A stretch of 64,000 nt of DNA from Desmodus rotundus (GCF_022682495.2 NC_071393.1:100243010-100307009); one strand, 5' to 3'. Shown: positions 1-12,764, counted from the stretch's first letter. The notes: generated by a model not told the origin, from the sequence alone. A program made the numbers and translations.

Positions 1-1200
1 ACCACCACCATTATATTAGAATATTCTGAATTTAAGCTATGTTTTCCTTTACCTGTGAGATTTATATTTCATTTGTTTTTCTGTAGCTAGTTAGCACCCT
101 TTCATTTCAGCTTAAAGAAGTCCCCTCAACACTTTTCATAAGGCCCGTATAGTGATGCTCAATTCCTTCAGCTTTTGCTTGACTGGAAAACTCTTTCAGT
201 TCTGAAGGACACGATGTTGGATAGAATATTCTTAGTTGGCAGTCCTTTTCTTTTAGCATTTTGAATATATCATGCCACTCCCTCTGGCCTGCAAAGTTTC
301 TGCTGAAAAATCTGCAGACGGTCTTATGGGAGTTCCCTTGTATGTAATAAGTGGTTTTTCTTCCGCTTCTTTTAAGATTCTCTCCTTGTCTTTAATGTCT
401 GACAGTTTAGTTATAGTGTGTCTTGGTGTCAGTCTCTTTGGGTTCTTATCAAGAACTTTCTGGAATTCCTGGATCTGGATGTCTCTTTCCTTCCCAGGTA
501 AGGAAGATTTTCAGCCATTATTTGTTTAAATAAATTTTCTGCCCTCCTTTCCCTTTTTTCTTCTTAATGGGACTCCTATAATGTGAATGTGGATCCACTT
601 GATAATGTCTCATAAGTCTTGTAAGCTGTCATTCCTCTTTCTTATTTATTTATTTATTTAGCTTCTCTGATGGATGAAGTTCACTGCCCTGTCTTCAAGT
701 TTGTTGATCCTTTTTTCTGCTTTATTTAGTCTGATGCTGATCCCTTCTTTAGAATTTTTTCAGTTCAGTTGTTGAATTCCTCACTCAGCTTTGTGATTTC
801 CATTCGGTACTTTCTTATATTTTCTGTCTCTTTGTTGAAATTCTCACTTTGTTCATGTGTTGTTCTCCTGATCTCAGTGAGCATTTTTATGACCAGTATT
901 TTAAACTCAGGTAAATCACTTACTTCTGTCATATTACGGTTTTGTTTTGGGGTTGGTTTTTTTTTTTTTTTGAGGTTTTTATGTTGTTATTTTATTGGGA
1001 ATGTCTTTCTTTGTTTCTTCATTTTCTGTGACTCTCTGTGTTGGTATCTATGTGGTAGATAAAACAGTGACCTCTCTTAGTCTTAAAGGAACAGTCTCAT
1101 CTGGAGATGAAACTTACAGTTCAACCCTCCCCAAGCTCTCAGTTGCCTCTCAAACCTTTGTGATTATCCAAGCAGCCTTCTTTGCTCTTAGTGGCTCCTA
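1..1200 (-). repeat. HAL1/L1 ORF1-region fragment, antisense
   Basis: Read on the minus strand this is the ORF1 half of a HAL1-type LINE. Translated pieces match the second HAL1 copy in this window: a stretch near 290-340 (CKVSAEKSADGLM) parallels CKVSVEKSTDSLM at about 43700-43760, and CLGVSLFGF parallels CLGVGLFGF. The copy is opened by the window edge and broken by many stops, so it cannot make ORF1 protein. The short reading frames seen on the plus strand are shadows of this antisense LINE. The family call rests on recalled HAL1/L1 sequence. Confidence 0.75.
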
Positions 1201-2270
1201 GTAGTTGAGGGTGTAACAAGACCTATTGGTGTCCCAAAGAATAAGATTTGGGGGAGCACATAGGAACAGGCTGATTGGAAGCCAAGTCCTCCAGCAGCAT
1301 CTTTTAAAGTACGTAAATATACCTCTTTCAGGGGAAGACTTTGTGATGGGCATTTCTGCCTGCTCCTTCTGTACTGAGTCCTGGTTTTGGGCTGGGGCTA
1401 GTTAAGAACTGTTTCTTCTTTTGCTGTTGTCCACAAGCTCCTCTCTTGGAGATACCAGTGACCTGGAGCTGGATATAGCACAAAGGTGATGTCTGCCTAC
1501 CTACCCAGTCTCTGGAGAGGATTGTAGTAGGTCCCTGTAGGTGTGTTAAATTAGATGCCTACCCCTCAGGCTGCAGCTGTTAAGGTGAACTAACAGCCTC
1601 TTTCACAGAAAGACTGGGTATTTCGGTCTGCCACCTCTGTGCCATGGCCTGGAGGAATAGATGGTTAAAAACTGTTTCTCTCCCATTTGTTACAGACCTG
1701 TGGGATCTGCGAACATAACGTTTGTTGGCCACCAGAACCAGGCAATCAAGGGGCATCCTCTGGGTGGCAGATGCAAAAACCATTGTGCCAGATCTGTGGA
1801 CGAACTCCATTTGCTCTTCAAGCCAAAACTTTTAAGGTAAGCAAATAGCTTTTTTCATGGAAAGACTGGGAGCCCTTCATTCTGCTGCCTCTGCATTGGG
1901 CCCTGTTAGCCATGGCGAACTTCTGTGAGCCATTTAAGAAGTGTCTTTTAGTTCACCGTAGCCTTGTGGGGCTTGCAGGTGCAAGACCTGTTGGCTTCCA
2001 AAGATGGATCTTTTGGGTGCCCATGTCTCAGGAGGAAACCTTAAAAATCGTGGTGTGAGCTGTGAGGTCCATACGTACCCTTTGCCCCTCAGGGAGATGC
2101 TGGGAATTGTGAGCTCCCTCCAGTTGTGTGTTGGTGTGTCGCTGTGCCCAGCATGAGGTTTATGGTGAGATTGTGTCGTAGCCTCTCTACCATTTTAGTG
2201 TGGGTATTTTGTTGTTTGCTGCTCTGTAGGAGTCACTCAGCTAGTGTCTGAATTTCACTGACAGGGAAAT
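1201..2270 (-). repeat. L1/HAL1 5'UTR-like region with about three tandem units
   Basis: This continues the antisense LINE into its 5' side. Similar blocks recur near 1322, 1590 and 1848: each has a 'aaagactggg'-like core, then a 'ctgcctctg..ctg' stretch, then 'aagaactgtttct' or a variant, at a spacing of roughly 250-275 bp. This resembles the tandem monomers of some LINE 5'UTRs. No functional promoter can be claimed. The boundary with sequence beyond 2270 is approximate. Confidence 0.5.
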
Positions 2271-2368
2271 ATTCTTTATGTAGCTGAGTTCAGGAGCCTC
2301 TTACATTGACATCTTAAATCAGAAAAACATCTATGGATTCTTATAAGAAATGCTGTATCACCAACATT

Positions 2369-2576
2369 TTTGAAGGCACAGATAATATTATGAGGAAATA
2401 CATGGATATCAGTGATTGAGTCAAGAAATGATTCAGGAATGCTGGACTCAATGAGAAGTTTTAAGAGTACCGTAACCAATTTATTTTACTCGTATTTATC
2501 TCTTAATGTTTGCACAAGAATTAGATATAATGATCCAGGTCTAAATGAAGGGCTCTTTTACTAGGTATTAAGTAAA
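2369..2576. repeat. Local direct repeat, copy 1 (~208 bp)
   Basis: This block recurs in the same orientation at 4529-4739. By eye the two copies differ at about 10 positions plus a 3-nt indel, so they are about 95% identical. Homology stops abruptly at both ends. I do not recognise it as a known interspersed family. The second copy interrupts an older repeat, so this copy is the likelier source. Confidence 0.8.
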
Positions 2577-4184
2577 AGTTCCACGTGATAAGGAAAGCAT
2601 GTGTTATAGTTTTTCATTGGCCACATTGTATCTTTCTTAGGGTATGTGAACTAATGGTGTCTCTTACAACAATGTTTCTAAGATTTGTGGTGCGAGCTGC
2701 AAGGTCCAGTGTTTCATAAGATTTGAGTAGTGAACATACTTTAAAATAATAATTCTCTAAACATGTTCACAAATTATTTCATTTGATCTTTATATGAATA
2801 CTGTGAAATAAGATGGGCATTATTATTTCCATAAGGCAAATAAAACTCAGGCAATTTTAATTTTCTTATAGGTGAGGTTATATTTTGTTTTATAGGCTTT
2901 TTAACTTAAGCTAATAAAATAGTTCAGTAATTTGTCTTCTATAACATTAAGCCACAAATTTAAAGTGTTTCTACTGTTGAATAGACATGTTACATAATGA
3001 CATCATTTTGAAAGTGTTTCATATTGTAAATGAAAGGTGGGAGTTAAGCATAGGGAGACATGTGTAAAGTTAGGGATTACTCAGATATGACAGAAATTCC
3101 TGGAAGGAAGCAAAAGATCAAACTTGGGAGAAATGTGTGGTATAGAAAAATATCTTAAATCTAGGCAAGGTGCTTTTATGGTACTAATTGTCATATTATA
3201 AGTTTTGGGTCTTGTTGTTTAGTCCTTCAGCAGTGACTGATTTTCTCTTAGATACTATGCCTTCAAATTATATAATAGTTACTGCTTGATACTCAGGTTC
3301 TCGCTTCCCAAACAAAAGAAACCAACTCTGGAAGAGTTGTTAGTTTACAGAGTCAGTGGGAAGCTGGAGAACCAGATCAGGAAATGATAGAGGCCCGGCG
3401 TGTCTAGGCAGCCAAAAGCACAGCCAAGGTCATGCTACGGGAGTAGCACCATAGAATTGCCACCCACCATCATACCCGCCATTATAGCACGAGGCTCAAG
3501 TGACATGCATGCTGCCTGGCTGCCCACAGTCTGGGGCAACCAATACTCTGGCCTTTCGGCTTCATCCTGTCAGAGTCACACATTGCTGAATTCCCAAAAT
3601 GGGGATTCCGATTCTGGGCAGCCAGAACAACTACAGGTACACTTGATTATTATATATTATGCCATATGTATGTTGTTTAAATAGGACTGAACAGAATATT
3701 TTAAATATACATTTAATAAAGCCATTTTTGCCTATAAGGAGTTGGTTTATTATTACTGCTTTTCTTTTAAGAAGTGCTGTTTAGTACTGGAAAACCTGGA
3801 AAGCATTCCCAGAATTACAACATTCATCCTGTCATGGGCAGGGCCATTTTATTAACGCCAAAAGTTGAAATATACAGGAGCGTTTTCCCCCAGGAAACAA
3901 ATCCAATTTTATCATCAAAGATAATGTGATTCACATTATTAGCTAGAATTCACCCATAAAACCAGTTATGCCTACAGATTGGTAGAGAGTGGGTTTTAGA
4001 CATTCCTTATTATACCAATCTTCTTTGTAGTCTCTAAGTATCTAACATGTAGTTCATCTATTTGTTTATTATGGTAATACATTATTATTTAAAAGTGTGT
4101 AACACTACAGAAATACAGAGCAAAGCGTGATCAATCCCCATAGTCCTGCCCTCAGGGGTGACTACTGTGAATAGCTTGGTTGAT
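2577..4184. other. Unassigned AT-rich intergenic sequence
   Basis: No gene or recognisable repeat was supported. A GC-richer island at about 3390-3645 stands out from AT-rich surroundings. It may be an old LTR or DNA-transposon remnant, but I could not place it. Its 94-codon plus-strand reading frame (3400-3684) has no recognisable motif. Confidence 0.4.
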
Positions 4185-4400
4185 GTTACTCCAGACTGCC
4201 TGGGTTCCATCTCCAGCTTTTCCAATTAGCTGGCAACCTTGAACACGTTATTTGTCCTCATACTGCCTCGGTTTCCTCATCTCATTGTAATAGTCCTGGC
4301 TTCCAGGACTATTGGGAGGGTTTAATAAGTACATGTAAAGTGTTCAGCATGGTTTTTGGCATATAGTAAATGCTTCATCAATGCTAGTTAGTGTTTTCCA
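4185..4400 (+). repeat. MIR SINE, sense
   Basis: The order of motifs follows the MIR consensus: 'gactgcctgggttc', a 'accttgaacacgtta' core, 'ctcggtttcctcatct', then 'ttggcatatagtaaatgc' near the 3' end. It is diverged, as expected for this ancient tRNA-derived SINE. Confidence 0.8.
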
Positions 4401-4404
4401 TTTC

Positions 4405-4970
4405 TTAGGATAGGCTAGATTATGTTGCAGTAACAAATTTGACAAAATCTCAGTGACTTAACACAACAAAAGTTATTTCTCGCTAATGCCGCCTGCCTTA
4501 CACAGATTGGCAGAGTGGTTTCTCCGAGTTTGAAGGCACAGATAATGATATTATGTGGAAATACATGGATATCAGTGATTGAGTCAAGAAATGATTCCGG
4601 AATGCTGGCCTCAATGAGAAGCTTTAAGAGTACTTTAACCTATTTATTTTATTCATATTTATCTCTTAATGTTTGCACAAGAATTAGATATAATGATCCA
4701 GGTCTAAATGAAGGGCTCTTTTACTAGGTATTAGGTAAATACCTAGGAAATAGAGAGGCCCCGCGCAGGGGCCCAGGGTACTGGAGATCCCGCCACGTTG
4801 TGGCTGTAATCTGCATACATGGCCCCTTCACTGACCTCAGCAGGGAAAGAGACTGTGAAATCACACATGGGGTTTTTGTTGCCCCAGCCCATCATAGACA
4901 TACTCCTCTTCCAATTACAATTTATTGGCCATAACTAGTAACCACAGCCCTGCCCAGCTGCAAGTAAGCT
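4405..4970. repeat. Ancient interspersed repeat split by a duplicated block
   Basis: The flanks 'caaaatctcagtgactta' near 4443 and 'attggccataactagt' near 4924 are familiar parts of a single old mammalian repeat whose family I cannot name with certainty. They are separated by the 211-bp block at 4529-4739. This suggests the block was inserted into an older repeat. Confidence 0.45.
4529..4739. repeat. Local direct repeat, copy 2 (~211 bp)
   Basis: This is the partner of 2369-2576, in direct orientation about 2.16 kb away. It carries a 3-nt insertion relative to copy 1 near its left end. It has no poly(A) tail, no terminal inverted repeats and no obvious target-site duplication, so it does not look like a transposon insertion. 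Confidence 0.8.
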
Positions 4971-5119
4971 GGGAGATGTACAGTGCAGAGTGCAAAATAC
5001 TTAGCGAGTGCTTCTACCTCGATCGTACTCTGCTTTTTTCCACCCAGCATGGTATATGATACTAGTCAAGCTGTGTTGCAGTTTTCCTGTTTTCTCAAAT
5101 GTAATATATCATGGATGTC

Positions 5120-5440
5120 TCCCCATATCAATACATATTCATTCATTGACCTTATTAAGTGCTTCTATGTATCAGGCATCATGCTAGGTAGTGGAATATA
5201 CCAATGAAGAAAGCATTTGATAGTCCTTCCCTTCATATAATTTATTGGATTGCAAACAGATAATGAAATAATTTTAAAAAGTATAATGTGGTAGAAGGTA
5301 AAAGATGTTATGGTAAGAAATAAGAAAGAAAAGGTGAAAGGAGTTTGGGGGTATAGTTTTAAATAGAATGTGCATGGAAGGCCTCTGTGAGGTGATTTGA
5401 GTTAAATTCTGAGAACGTGAGCCTTGTGAATACCACTAGA
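5120..5440 (-). repeat. L2 LINE 3' end, antisense
   Basis: The sequence follows the reverse complement of the L2 3' region: 'tattcattcattgacc', 'gcatcatgctaggtagtgg', then 'ggaaggcctctgtgagg' and 'tgatttgagttaaattctga'. It is an old, non-coding fragment. Confidence 0.75.
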
Positions 5441-7264
5441 GAAAGAACACCCCCAGAAAATTAAATTGCTAGTGTGGCTTGGTGATGTGTACATGAAGAG
5501 GCATTTTCCTGTTTTTGTATAGGTTTAAAATTTTCCATGAAAAAAATTAAAAACAAAATGTAGCCTTGGTTGTAGAACTTGTATCTAGATTTTATTTCTG
5601 CATTTTTGGGGGGGAAATCAGGATAGAAAATTTAATAGACAGTCTCAATTTCCTAAAAAAATAAAATAGAAACAATTTTACTGATTTACTTCCTCAGAAA
5701 CAGTGTTTTAACATCCCCACTTACTCTGGCTCCCATACAGTCTAGCCTTGATTACAGTGCTGTTTATTATGAGTAATCGTGTCGTGTGTGTTAGGTTTAT
5801 CTTTCCAATTATTTGTTAAACTCTTAATCATGTCTAACTTTTGAAATCCCCTATCATTCCCTTTAAAGTGATTAGACATGTAATAAATTCTCTATAAAAA
5901 TTAGATTGAGAAGTAAAACTTAATGATGACTTTATTAAATATAACTTCAGTTCTTATAGCATTTTACTGTGTTGAGAATGGAAAAAAAAGTAAGCTGCGC
6001 AAACTATTATATCCACAAGCAATTTAGAAGTTTTGAGCATTAGAGAGTTGGTTCAAAAATAGGGTTTTTCCCCCCCCCCAAGTAATTGGCCAGATGTGAG
6101 GTACAATTTGAATAAAGACCCTTTTTATCACATACTTATCATGATTTTTCCACAACAAAATTTGTTCTTTCAGTGGTTTACTTTCTGTTCCCATAGAACT
6201 AGGCTACATTGCACAAACATTTTGAGTAAATCCTGTCAGTTTTTCCTTAATATGACCAAGAGTCTTAACGGTTAGGTAATTGTGATTGAAGAAAAAAAAA
6301 AAAAACTGAAATCATCCTTGTCCAGCCCAAAGTATTTACTGGACTCTTTAAAAGTTATTTGGCTAGATTGTGAAGTCACACCCAGACACCAGGGAGGAAT
6401 GCCTCTAAAAGATCATTCACTTAGAACCGCCCTGCGTTTAGCGGAAGTGGTGACGGGCTGGTTAAGGCTGAGGAAGATTCCTGTCATAGAAAAATTTGTC
6501 AGTGTTAGTCACACAACTAGAACATGATGTTTAAAGGAAAACGCATGACGGCGCTGGGAAGCTATGTTGGAAGAGCTGCAGCCAAAGAAAAGAGAATTAT
6601 AAATTTATGGAGGATTGTGCTTCCATGATACAGATAACTCGGAAGTCTGGTGCATAAAAAATTTTGTTCCATAATTTAGTTCACCTCAGTTATGATCTGT
6701 TTAATATGAAGCAAAAATCTCTCTTTGGAGAACAATGTCATTACCTCAGGAAGGAAGGATTACTGCATTCAGCCGACATTCGGTTGGCACCATTTTTAGG
6801 ATGTGGAATGATTCATTATCAGTATCAGAGTGTTTAATCATAGGCCTTATCAAATCATAAAAACACTTTTAGAACAGTGGCCATACCTCAGTGTCAAACA
6901 CAGAAGACATATGGCACATTATAACTCAGAAGTCACCAAACTGTTTTGAGACCACAAACAGTAATTTTGATGTCTGAACTTCAATTTCCTCATCTGAAAA
7001 GTGGACAGGTGATCTGTCGTCTGCATTACGGGTCTGTTTTGAGTATACCAAAATTCTGAGCCTCGTTCTTCCAGGCAGAAACCTGAACGAATGAGAAAAT
7101 AAATAATGAAAGAACCACACATGGTGCCTCAGAAAGAACGTTCTCCTTGTTAATTGCTAATCATCCTTCCCAGGGAGAATTTCCTTCGATTTCCACCTGA
7201 GGACTCGAGCTTTGCTTAACAGTCCTCTATCATATCACAAATTCCCTATTCAGTCCTCCTTCGT
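5441..7264. other. Unassigned intergenic sequence
   Basis: No gene was recognised. It holds simple runs (C-run near 6071-6080, A-run near 6293-6305) and otherwise unique-looking AT-rich DNA. An 81-codon plus frame (6282-6527) and overlapping minus frames around 6920-7120 have no recognisable features and are treated as chance. Confidence 0.4.
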
Positions 7265-8080
7265 TTATTCATTCTTTTAGGGAGTTGGTCACTCGCCAAA
7301 TATTAAGATCCTACCACATGCCAAGCACTGTGGTAGGAGCCAGAGACACGAAGAGGAATAAGGCGAAGACAGTTTCAGCCCTCGTGGGACTGCTTGTAAG
7401 AGAGCCGGGGAGACCAGCTATGCATGGAGCTTATGCAGAAGTAGGGCAGGATGCTATGGGAGCTTTCAGCAGGGGATTACGTAACCCAGTTGGGTTTCAG
7501 AGATATCAAAGCTAAAACAAGATGAAATGAAGAGGAGTTGACTAAGCGGAGAGTACTGGGGAAAGTGGTTTGGGCAGTATAGCACTGAATTCATTCTGAA
7601 GTGCTGGAAGGAAAGCCAATGTGGCCATAGTGTATGTAGGGACAGGACCCAGACCACAGAGGCCTCCTTATTAAGGGTTTGCTCTCTGTTTTGAGAGTAA
7701 TGGGAAGCCACTGAAGTTTTAGGTTTGTTGGGGTTTTGTCTTGTATGTTTATGCAGGAAAGTAACACGATCACTTGCATTTATAAAAGCTCATTCTAGGC
7801 ACGATGTGCAGCATGGAGGAAAGGAGAGCACACACGTAGTATATGTGGGGAAACCGGTTAGGAGGCAACTGGAGGAGATGAATTAGGGGCTTGGCAGAGA
7901 AGAGGAGGACATAGTGGACTGAATCAAGAGGTATTTGAGACAGAATCAAATGGTGCCCTTTGTGTTTCCCGTGCCTGTCTGAATGGGAGCACCTTGTGAC
8001 GTGAGGGGCAGGGAGGTGGGTGCTAGTGCAGATTATACAGGCCAGTGTGAAGGAGTAACAAAAGCAGCAGACTTCTAGCA
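7265..8080 (-). repeat. L2 LINE 3' region, antisense
   Basis: It begins with 'cgtttattcattctttt' and 'aagcactgtggtaggagcc', the reversed L2 end. It continues through 'taatgggaagccactgaag' and 'gaaagtaacacgatcactt', both matching the recalled antisense L2 3'UTR. The several short minus-strand frames here are LINE debris. Confidence 0.65.
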
Positions 8081-8199
8081 AGGTCGATCAAAGAAAAAAA
8101 GAGGGTACACAAATAAACAATAATAGGAGTGAAAAGGGGGATATAGCCAGAAATGCTTTCAACATTGAACAGACAATAAGATATTATAAACATGTTTAT

Positions 8200-9770
8200 A
8201 CTAAAAGAACTTGAAAAGTAGATCAAAACTGATAGAGAGCTGTCTCAAGAACAAATTAAATCTCTGAATGATAGTTCTTTAGCCATGAAATAAGTTATCA
8301 GTAAATTAAAATCTTCCTGCAAAGCATACTTCAGATGCAGAGCTCTATCAGCCAAGGAACATACAATTCCAATATTGTACAAGCTATATCAGAAATAGGA
8401 AAAGAGGATTAACTCCCCAGCTCTTTTTCTAAAACTAGGATAATCTTGATACCAATATATCACTATGTCAGTATAACCAGACTAAGATAATACGGAATCT
8501 GTTATGACCACAGTGAAATTGTAACAGTGAAAATCCCAAATAAGCTCAGTTACAAAATGGAATCAAACAGTGTATAAAAGAGATTATACATCATTACCGG
8601 GATGGGTGTATCTCACAAACCCAGGATTAGGTTAATATTAGAAAACAAGTGAAAAAATTCAACACACATTTTTTTACAAATGCTTCTACGGCACGCAATA
8701 AAAAAGGTCCTTTCTAACCAAAATAGAGTGCATCTACCAAATCCAGCAGCTAACATTATTCTTAATTTGATAATTAAGAATATCAAACTTGTGTATAACT
8801 TGTCAAACTATACCTATAATTTATATATAAGAGCCAAAATTATACTCTTGTAGAAGAACAATATGCAGAGATTTGCCTTACAGATTACCTTTTTAAAAAG
8901 TTATGGTAATTAAGGCACTGTGATGCTAGTTCAGGGACAGAAAAAAATGACCAATGGAATAGAATAGGGAAGCCAACAGAACCCAACTATGTGGAAACTT
9001 GGGTTGTAGCAGCCTTGCTTTGCGAATCAGTGGAAGAAAGAACTTGAAGTGTTAGTACAATTTCAAAGCGTGGCATTACACCCCTACCTCCCACCATGCA
9101 CTAAAATAAATTCCAAATAGATCAAAGATCTGAATGAGAAGGGCAAACAGGAAAACTTATAGAAAACCATATAGAAAAATATTTTATGGTTTTGGAGTCC
9201 AAAATGATTTCTTTTAAAAGATCCAAAAAGTATAGATTAAAAAGCTAAAGATGGAAGCCAAAACAATCTTGAAAAAGAAGATCGAAGTTGGAGCACTCAC
9301 CTTACTACAAAACTGCAGTAATTAAGACAGTGTGGTCCTGGTATAAAGATAGACATGTAGATCAATAGAGAATCCAGTAATAAACCCTTACATTTATGGT
9401 CAGTTGATTTTCCACAAGGATGTCAAGACTATTTAATAGAGAAAAATAATCTTTTCAACAAATGGTGCTTGGTATATTCATGTGTGAAAGAATGAAATTA
9501 GACCTCTACCTCAACCATACACAAAAATGGTTCATAGGCCTAAATGTAAAAAAAAAACCTGTAAAAACTGCTAGAAGAAAACATAGGAATAAATCTAGGT
9601 GAGCTTGAGTTAGGCTATGATTTTTTAGATATACCACTAAAGGGACAAGTGATAAAGAAGAAAAATTGGACTTTATCAAAATTAAAAACTTTTGTGCTGC
9701 ATACTATACCATCAAGAAAATTACAAGACAGCCCAAGAATGGGAGGAAATTTTGGTTTGGGGTGGCAAAG
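8200..9770 (+). repeat. Degenerate L1 ORF2 fragments, sense
   Basis: Plus-strand phrases match the 3' part of L1 ORF2: 'tgaccaatggaatagaata' near 8950, 'gtgtggtcctggtataaag' near 9331, 'ttgattttccacaaggatg' near 9403 and 'caacaaatggtgcttgg' near 9458. The 8930-9130 and 9300-9480 parts cover overlapping ORF2 segments. At least two L1 pieces are therefore joined or nested. Stops occur throughout. Confidence 0.8.
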
Positions 9771-10329
9771 AAAGCCCACTAGCTGAGCAAGAGGTACAAA
9801 TGCCAGCAGTCCAGAAAGCAATCCCTGTATTTATTAAGGCCTGAAGGCATATGAGTAGGGCACCAGTAGTATCTGCTACACAGTCCCAGACTCTTCAGTA
9901 GGATTAGACAGGCCTTAGTCTTAGCTTGGGTTTCCCAGGAAGTATACATAGCCTGAGGCAAAAGGCTTACATGCTGTTACTTTATTAGGGTGAGCTCTTT
10001 CAAGAAACATGGATGGGAAAAGGGGTTGGGTGAAGCAAAGGACAGAGAACCAATATAAAACTGCATTATGGACGTGGCCATTATTAAATGCCATTAATTG
10101 CTTGATCTCTTGGGATAGTCTTTAAGAAGCCTTAAAAAGCCTTTGGACTTTTGTGCCCAAAGGCCCAAAAAGCACCTGAGTACAATTTTTTAAAAAATGT
10201 TTGGTTCCCCCCCACAGGTAGTTAGTTGATATCTGTAAATTATGTCTCTTAGACCTTATTCATACCTCAGGTTTCCTTTAATCAACGTCCAACTCATAAT
10301 TGGCGGTAATGGATAGCAGGGATAATTGA
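9771..10329. other. Unassigned, possibly old repeat
   Basis: No gene was seen. The phrase 'gggtttcccaggaagtata' near 9928 recalls an old interspersed repeat, but I cannot assign its family. Confidence 0.35.
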
Positions 10330-10520
10330 ACCACAGAATAATAGCTACCATTTAGTGAGCACAAGGCAGTTTTATATAATGTCTCATCCTCACAAAGTAG
10401 CTTTTGTTATATCGATTTTATTAATGCTTAAAATGAGACTCCGCTAACTTAAGGAACTTGGCGAGGGTCACAAAACTAGTACGCAGCAGACAGGGTTTTG
10501 GAACCAGGTCTGTTTTTTTT
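10330..10520 (-). repeat. MIR SINE, antisense
   Basis: It contains 'aatagctaccatttagtgag', 'tctcatcctcacaaagtag' and 'gcgagggtcacaaaactagt', ending in 'ggaaccaggtctg'. This is the order of the reverse-complement MIR consensus. Confidence 0.8.
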
Positions 10521-11703
10521 AAAAAAACTTCAAAAACAATGCTTTCTTTTAGAAGAAGGATTGAGATTCCTAAATCTCTTCTTAGCCAATACTTTTTAAA
10601 ATGCTATTTTTTAAAATAGAGCACACAGACACATGGTTTAAAAGTTCAAGAAACATTAAAGAGTGTCCAGTGAAAACTCTCCGTTTTTACCCTGGCCCCC
10701 AGTCACCCGATTCCTCTTTTCAGGAGCAGTGTTACCAGTTTCTTGCGTATTTCTCCCGAAACAGTTATGCATAAATATAAATATTATGTTTTACCTTTTT
10801 TAACGGAAATTACATATATACACACTATACTCACCTTTGTTTTTTTCACTGAATAGTACATCCATGTCTCTTCACATCCATATCTCTTCATGAAGCTTAG
10901 CCAACACATTGAATTTTCTCATCATTAGTATTTCATTATTAAAGAGTACAATATAAGTTATACTAAAATTTATTTACTATTTCCCTTGTCCTATTTATCC
11001 CCTCTAAAAGAATAAACAAGAAGCAAAATGTCAAAGGATCAGGACCAGGGAAGGAATGGGGAAACATAAAGAACAGAAGCTCAACAAAACTCTTCATCAA
11101 AAGACCTTTCTTGTTTTCTCTCTCAGGTTACCTTGGCCCTAACTCACCTGTAATTTTCAGCTGTGTTTCATAACGTAACTGCTATTACTCTTTCCTTCTT
11201 GTTTTTTATTTATATGCATGAGTGAAAGGTGAGTACATATTGGTCCCGTTGCCAACTTAGAGCATCTGGCCCCAAATATTCCAAGATGAGAAGATAACAT
11301 GAAAATGAGTGGGAACTCTAGATCTTGTCCTTCTCCAAATTTCATAATCCTGAAGTCTCTATCACATGATATAGCACTTGATTGCATTTAATCTAATACT
11401 TTTCACTGGTTATTTCTTTTACATAGAAAATCACTTCCCTTAGGATAGAGACCCTAACTTGCACCCTGATGGGTTCATGATAGGAAGTACTGGAGGACAG
11501 AAGATAAATGTGGGGGTCCTGGTACTTCCTCCTGCATTGACAAGAGGCTAAAGTAACGTGCTGTTACCTTAGGGTGGTTGGTGGGCAAGTGGGGAGAGGT
11601 GACTGTTGAAAGGAGATTAGAATCACAAGGAAGATTTCTCAGATACTTGTGGTAGTCCACTCCTACATCAACATTCCAGTTGGGGGAGGGGGAGGGCGAT
11701 ATA
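10521..11703. other. Unassigned; possible old L1M 3' sequence at 10616-10975
   Basis: The part from about 10616 to 10975 ('ggtttaaaagttcaag', 'catccatgtctcttcac') resembles antisense L1M 3'UTR material, with low certainty. Nothing recognisable was seen from 10976 to 11703. Confidence 0.35.
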
Positions 11704-11830
11704 CAGGGTGGGCAAAAATAGTTTTACAGTTGTGAGTGCATGAAACTCGGAGTTCATTCTTGCTGAGCTGACAAAACCATTGTAAACTATAACCTGCCTG
11801 ACAAAAGTAAAACTACTTTTGCTCAGCCTG
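11704..11830. mobile_element. Mariner-type MITE (~127 bp)
   Basis: The left end reads 'cagggtgggcaaaaatag'. The right end, reverse complemented, reads 'caggctgagcaaaagtag', giving imperfect terminal inverted repeats of about 30 bp. Both sides abut TA, the mariner target. The element is far too short to code for transposase, so it is a non-autonomous derivative. A second member of the family lies at 26864-26968. Confidence 0.8.
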
Positions 11831-12254
11831 TATATTTTGAAAAAGTTCCTTGGGTGACTCTTAAATTCCTCCATTCTCATACCCCTAATTCATAATTATC
11901 ACTAGTATAAAGGAGAGGTACAAAGACCAGAGCAAATATCAAATATTCACTCAAGCAGAAAATTACTAAACAACTAATTTGAAATCAAAGAAGATAGGAC
12001 TTCCTTTTCCCCCTTACCACCTTTGTTGGTATATTAGCCGCACACAGGAAGGGCAGACTGTCATGTCCCAGCTGCCCATGCACATGCTCTAAGAGGCCCA
12101 GATGGCCTCTCTGTGTGTGTTTCAGGTGTTCTACTGTGTTTGGTTAGAGTTGTTCTATCTTCTTTTTCTTATCTTCCTGAAAATTTCTTTCTCAAAGATC
12201 CTGGATCCATGATGTTAATGTCCACCAGTACTAATATTTTCTAATCTTCTAATC

Positions 12255-12440
12255 CAGTGGTGCTTAACCTTGAATGAGCATCAGAATCACCTGTAGCGTT
12301 TGTTGAGACGTTGCTGGAGTCCACCCCCAGGTTTTCTGATTCAGCAGGTTTAAGGTGCAGTCCAAGACTCCTCATCTCTAACAAATTCCCCTCGGATGCT
12401 GCTGCTGCTGGTCTGGGGAACCACACGTTGAGAACCACTG
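12255..12440. mobile_element. MER5A hAT-Charlie element (~186 bp)
   Basis: The ends are 'cagtggtgcttaac' and 'gttgagaaccactg', the MER5A inverted termini. The interior has 'gagcatcagaatcacctg' and 'ctgattcagcaggttt', also typical. It is flanked by 8-bp duplications 'ttctaatc' (12247-12254) and 'ttctgatt' (12441-12448), which differ at two positions. This is a complete ancient non-autonomous hAT copy. Confidence 0.9.
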
Positions 12441-12764
12441 TTCTGATTATTATTATTAATTTCATGCTTCCCTCCATAGGGTAGGGGAGAATCCTAGGAA
12501 TTAGGAAAGGTGATTGGGAATGGCAGTGCCAATAAATGTTAATAGAGGAAGACTGTAACAGGAGAAGAAATGCTCTTTTTATCATCGTCAGGTCCAGAAG
12601 TTTCACTAGCATTTGCATGAGTCCTACTGACAGCTTTTGACCTAAAATTCATCCTCCCTATGTGAGAATTCTCATTTTAAAAAGGGGGCAAGGGGTGAGA
12701 GGAGAAAGTTACAACTTTGCCCAATCCCATATGAAAGGTATTTTGGATTCACCTACTTTCTTCC

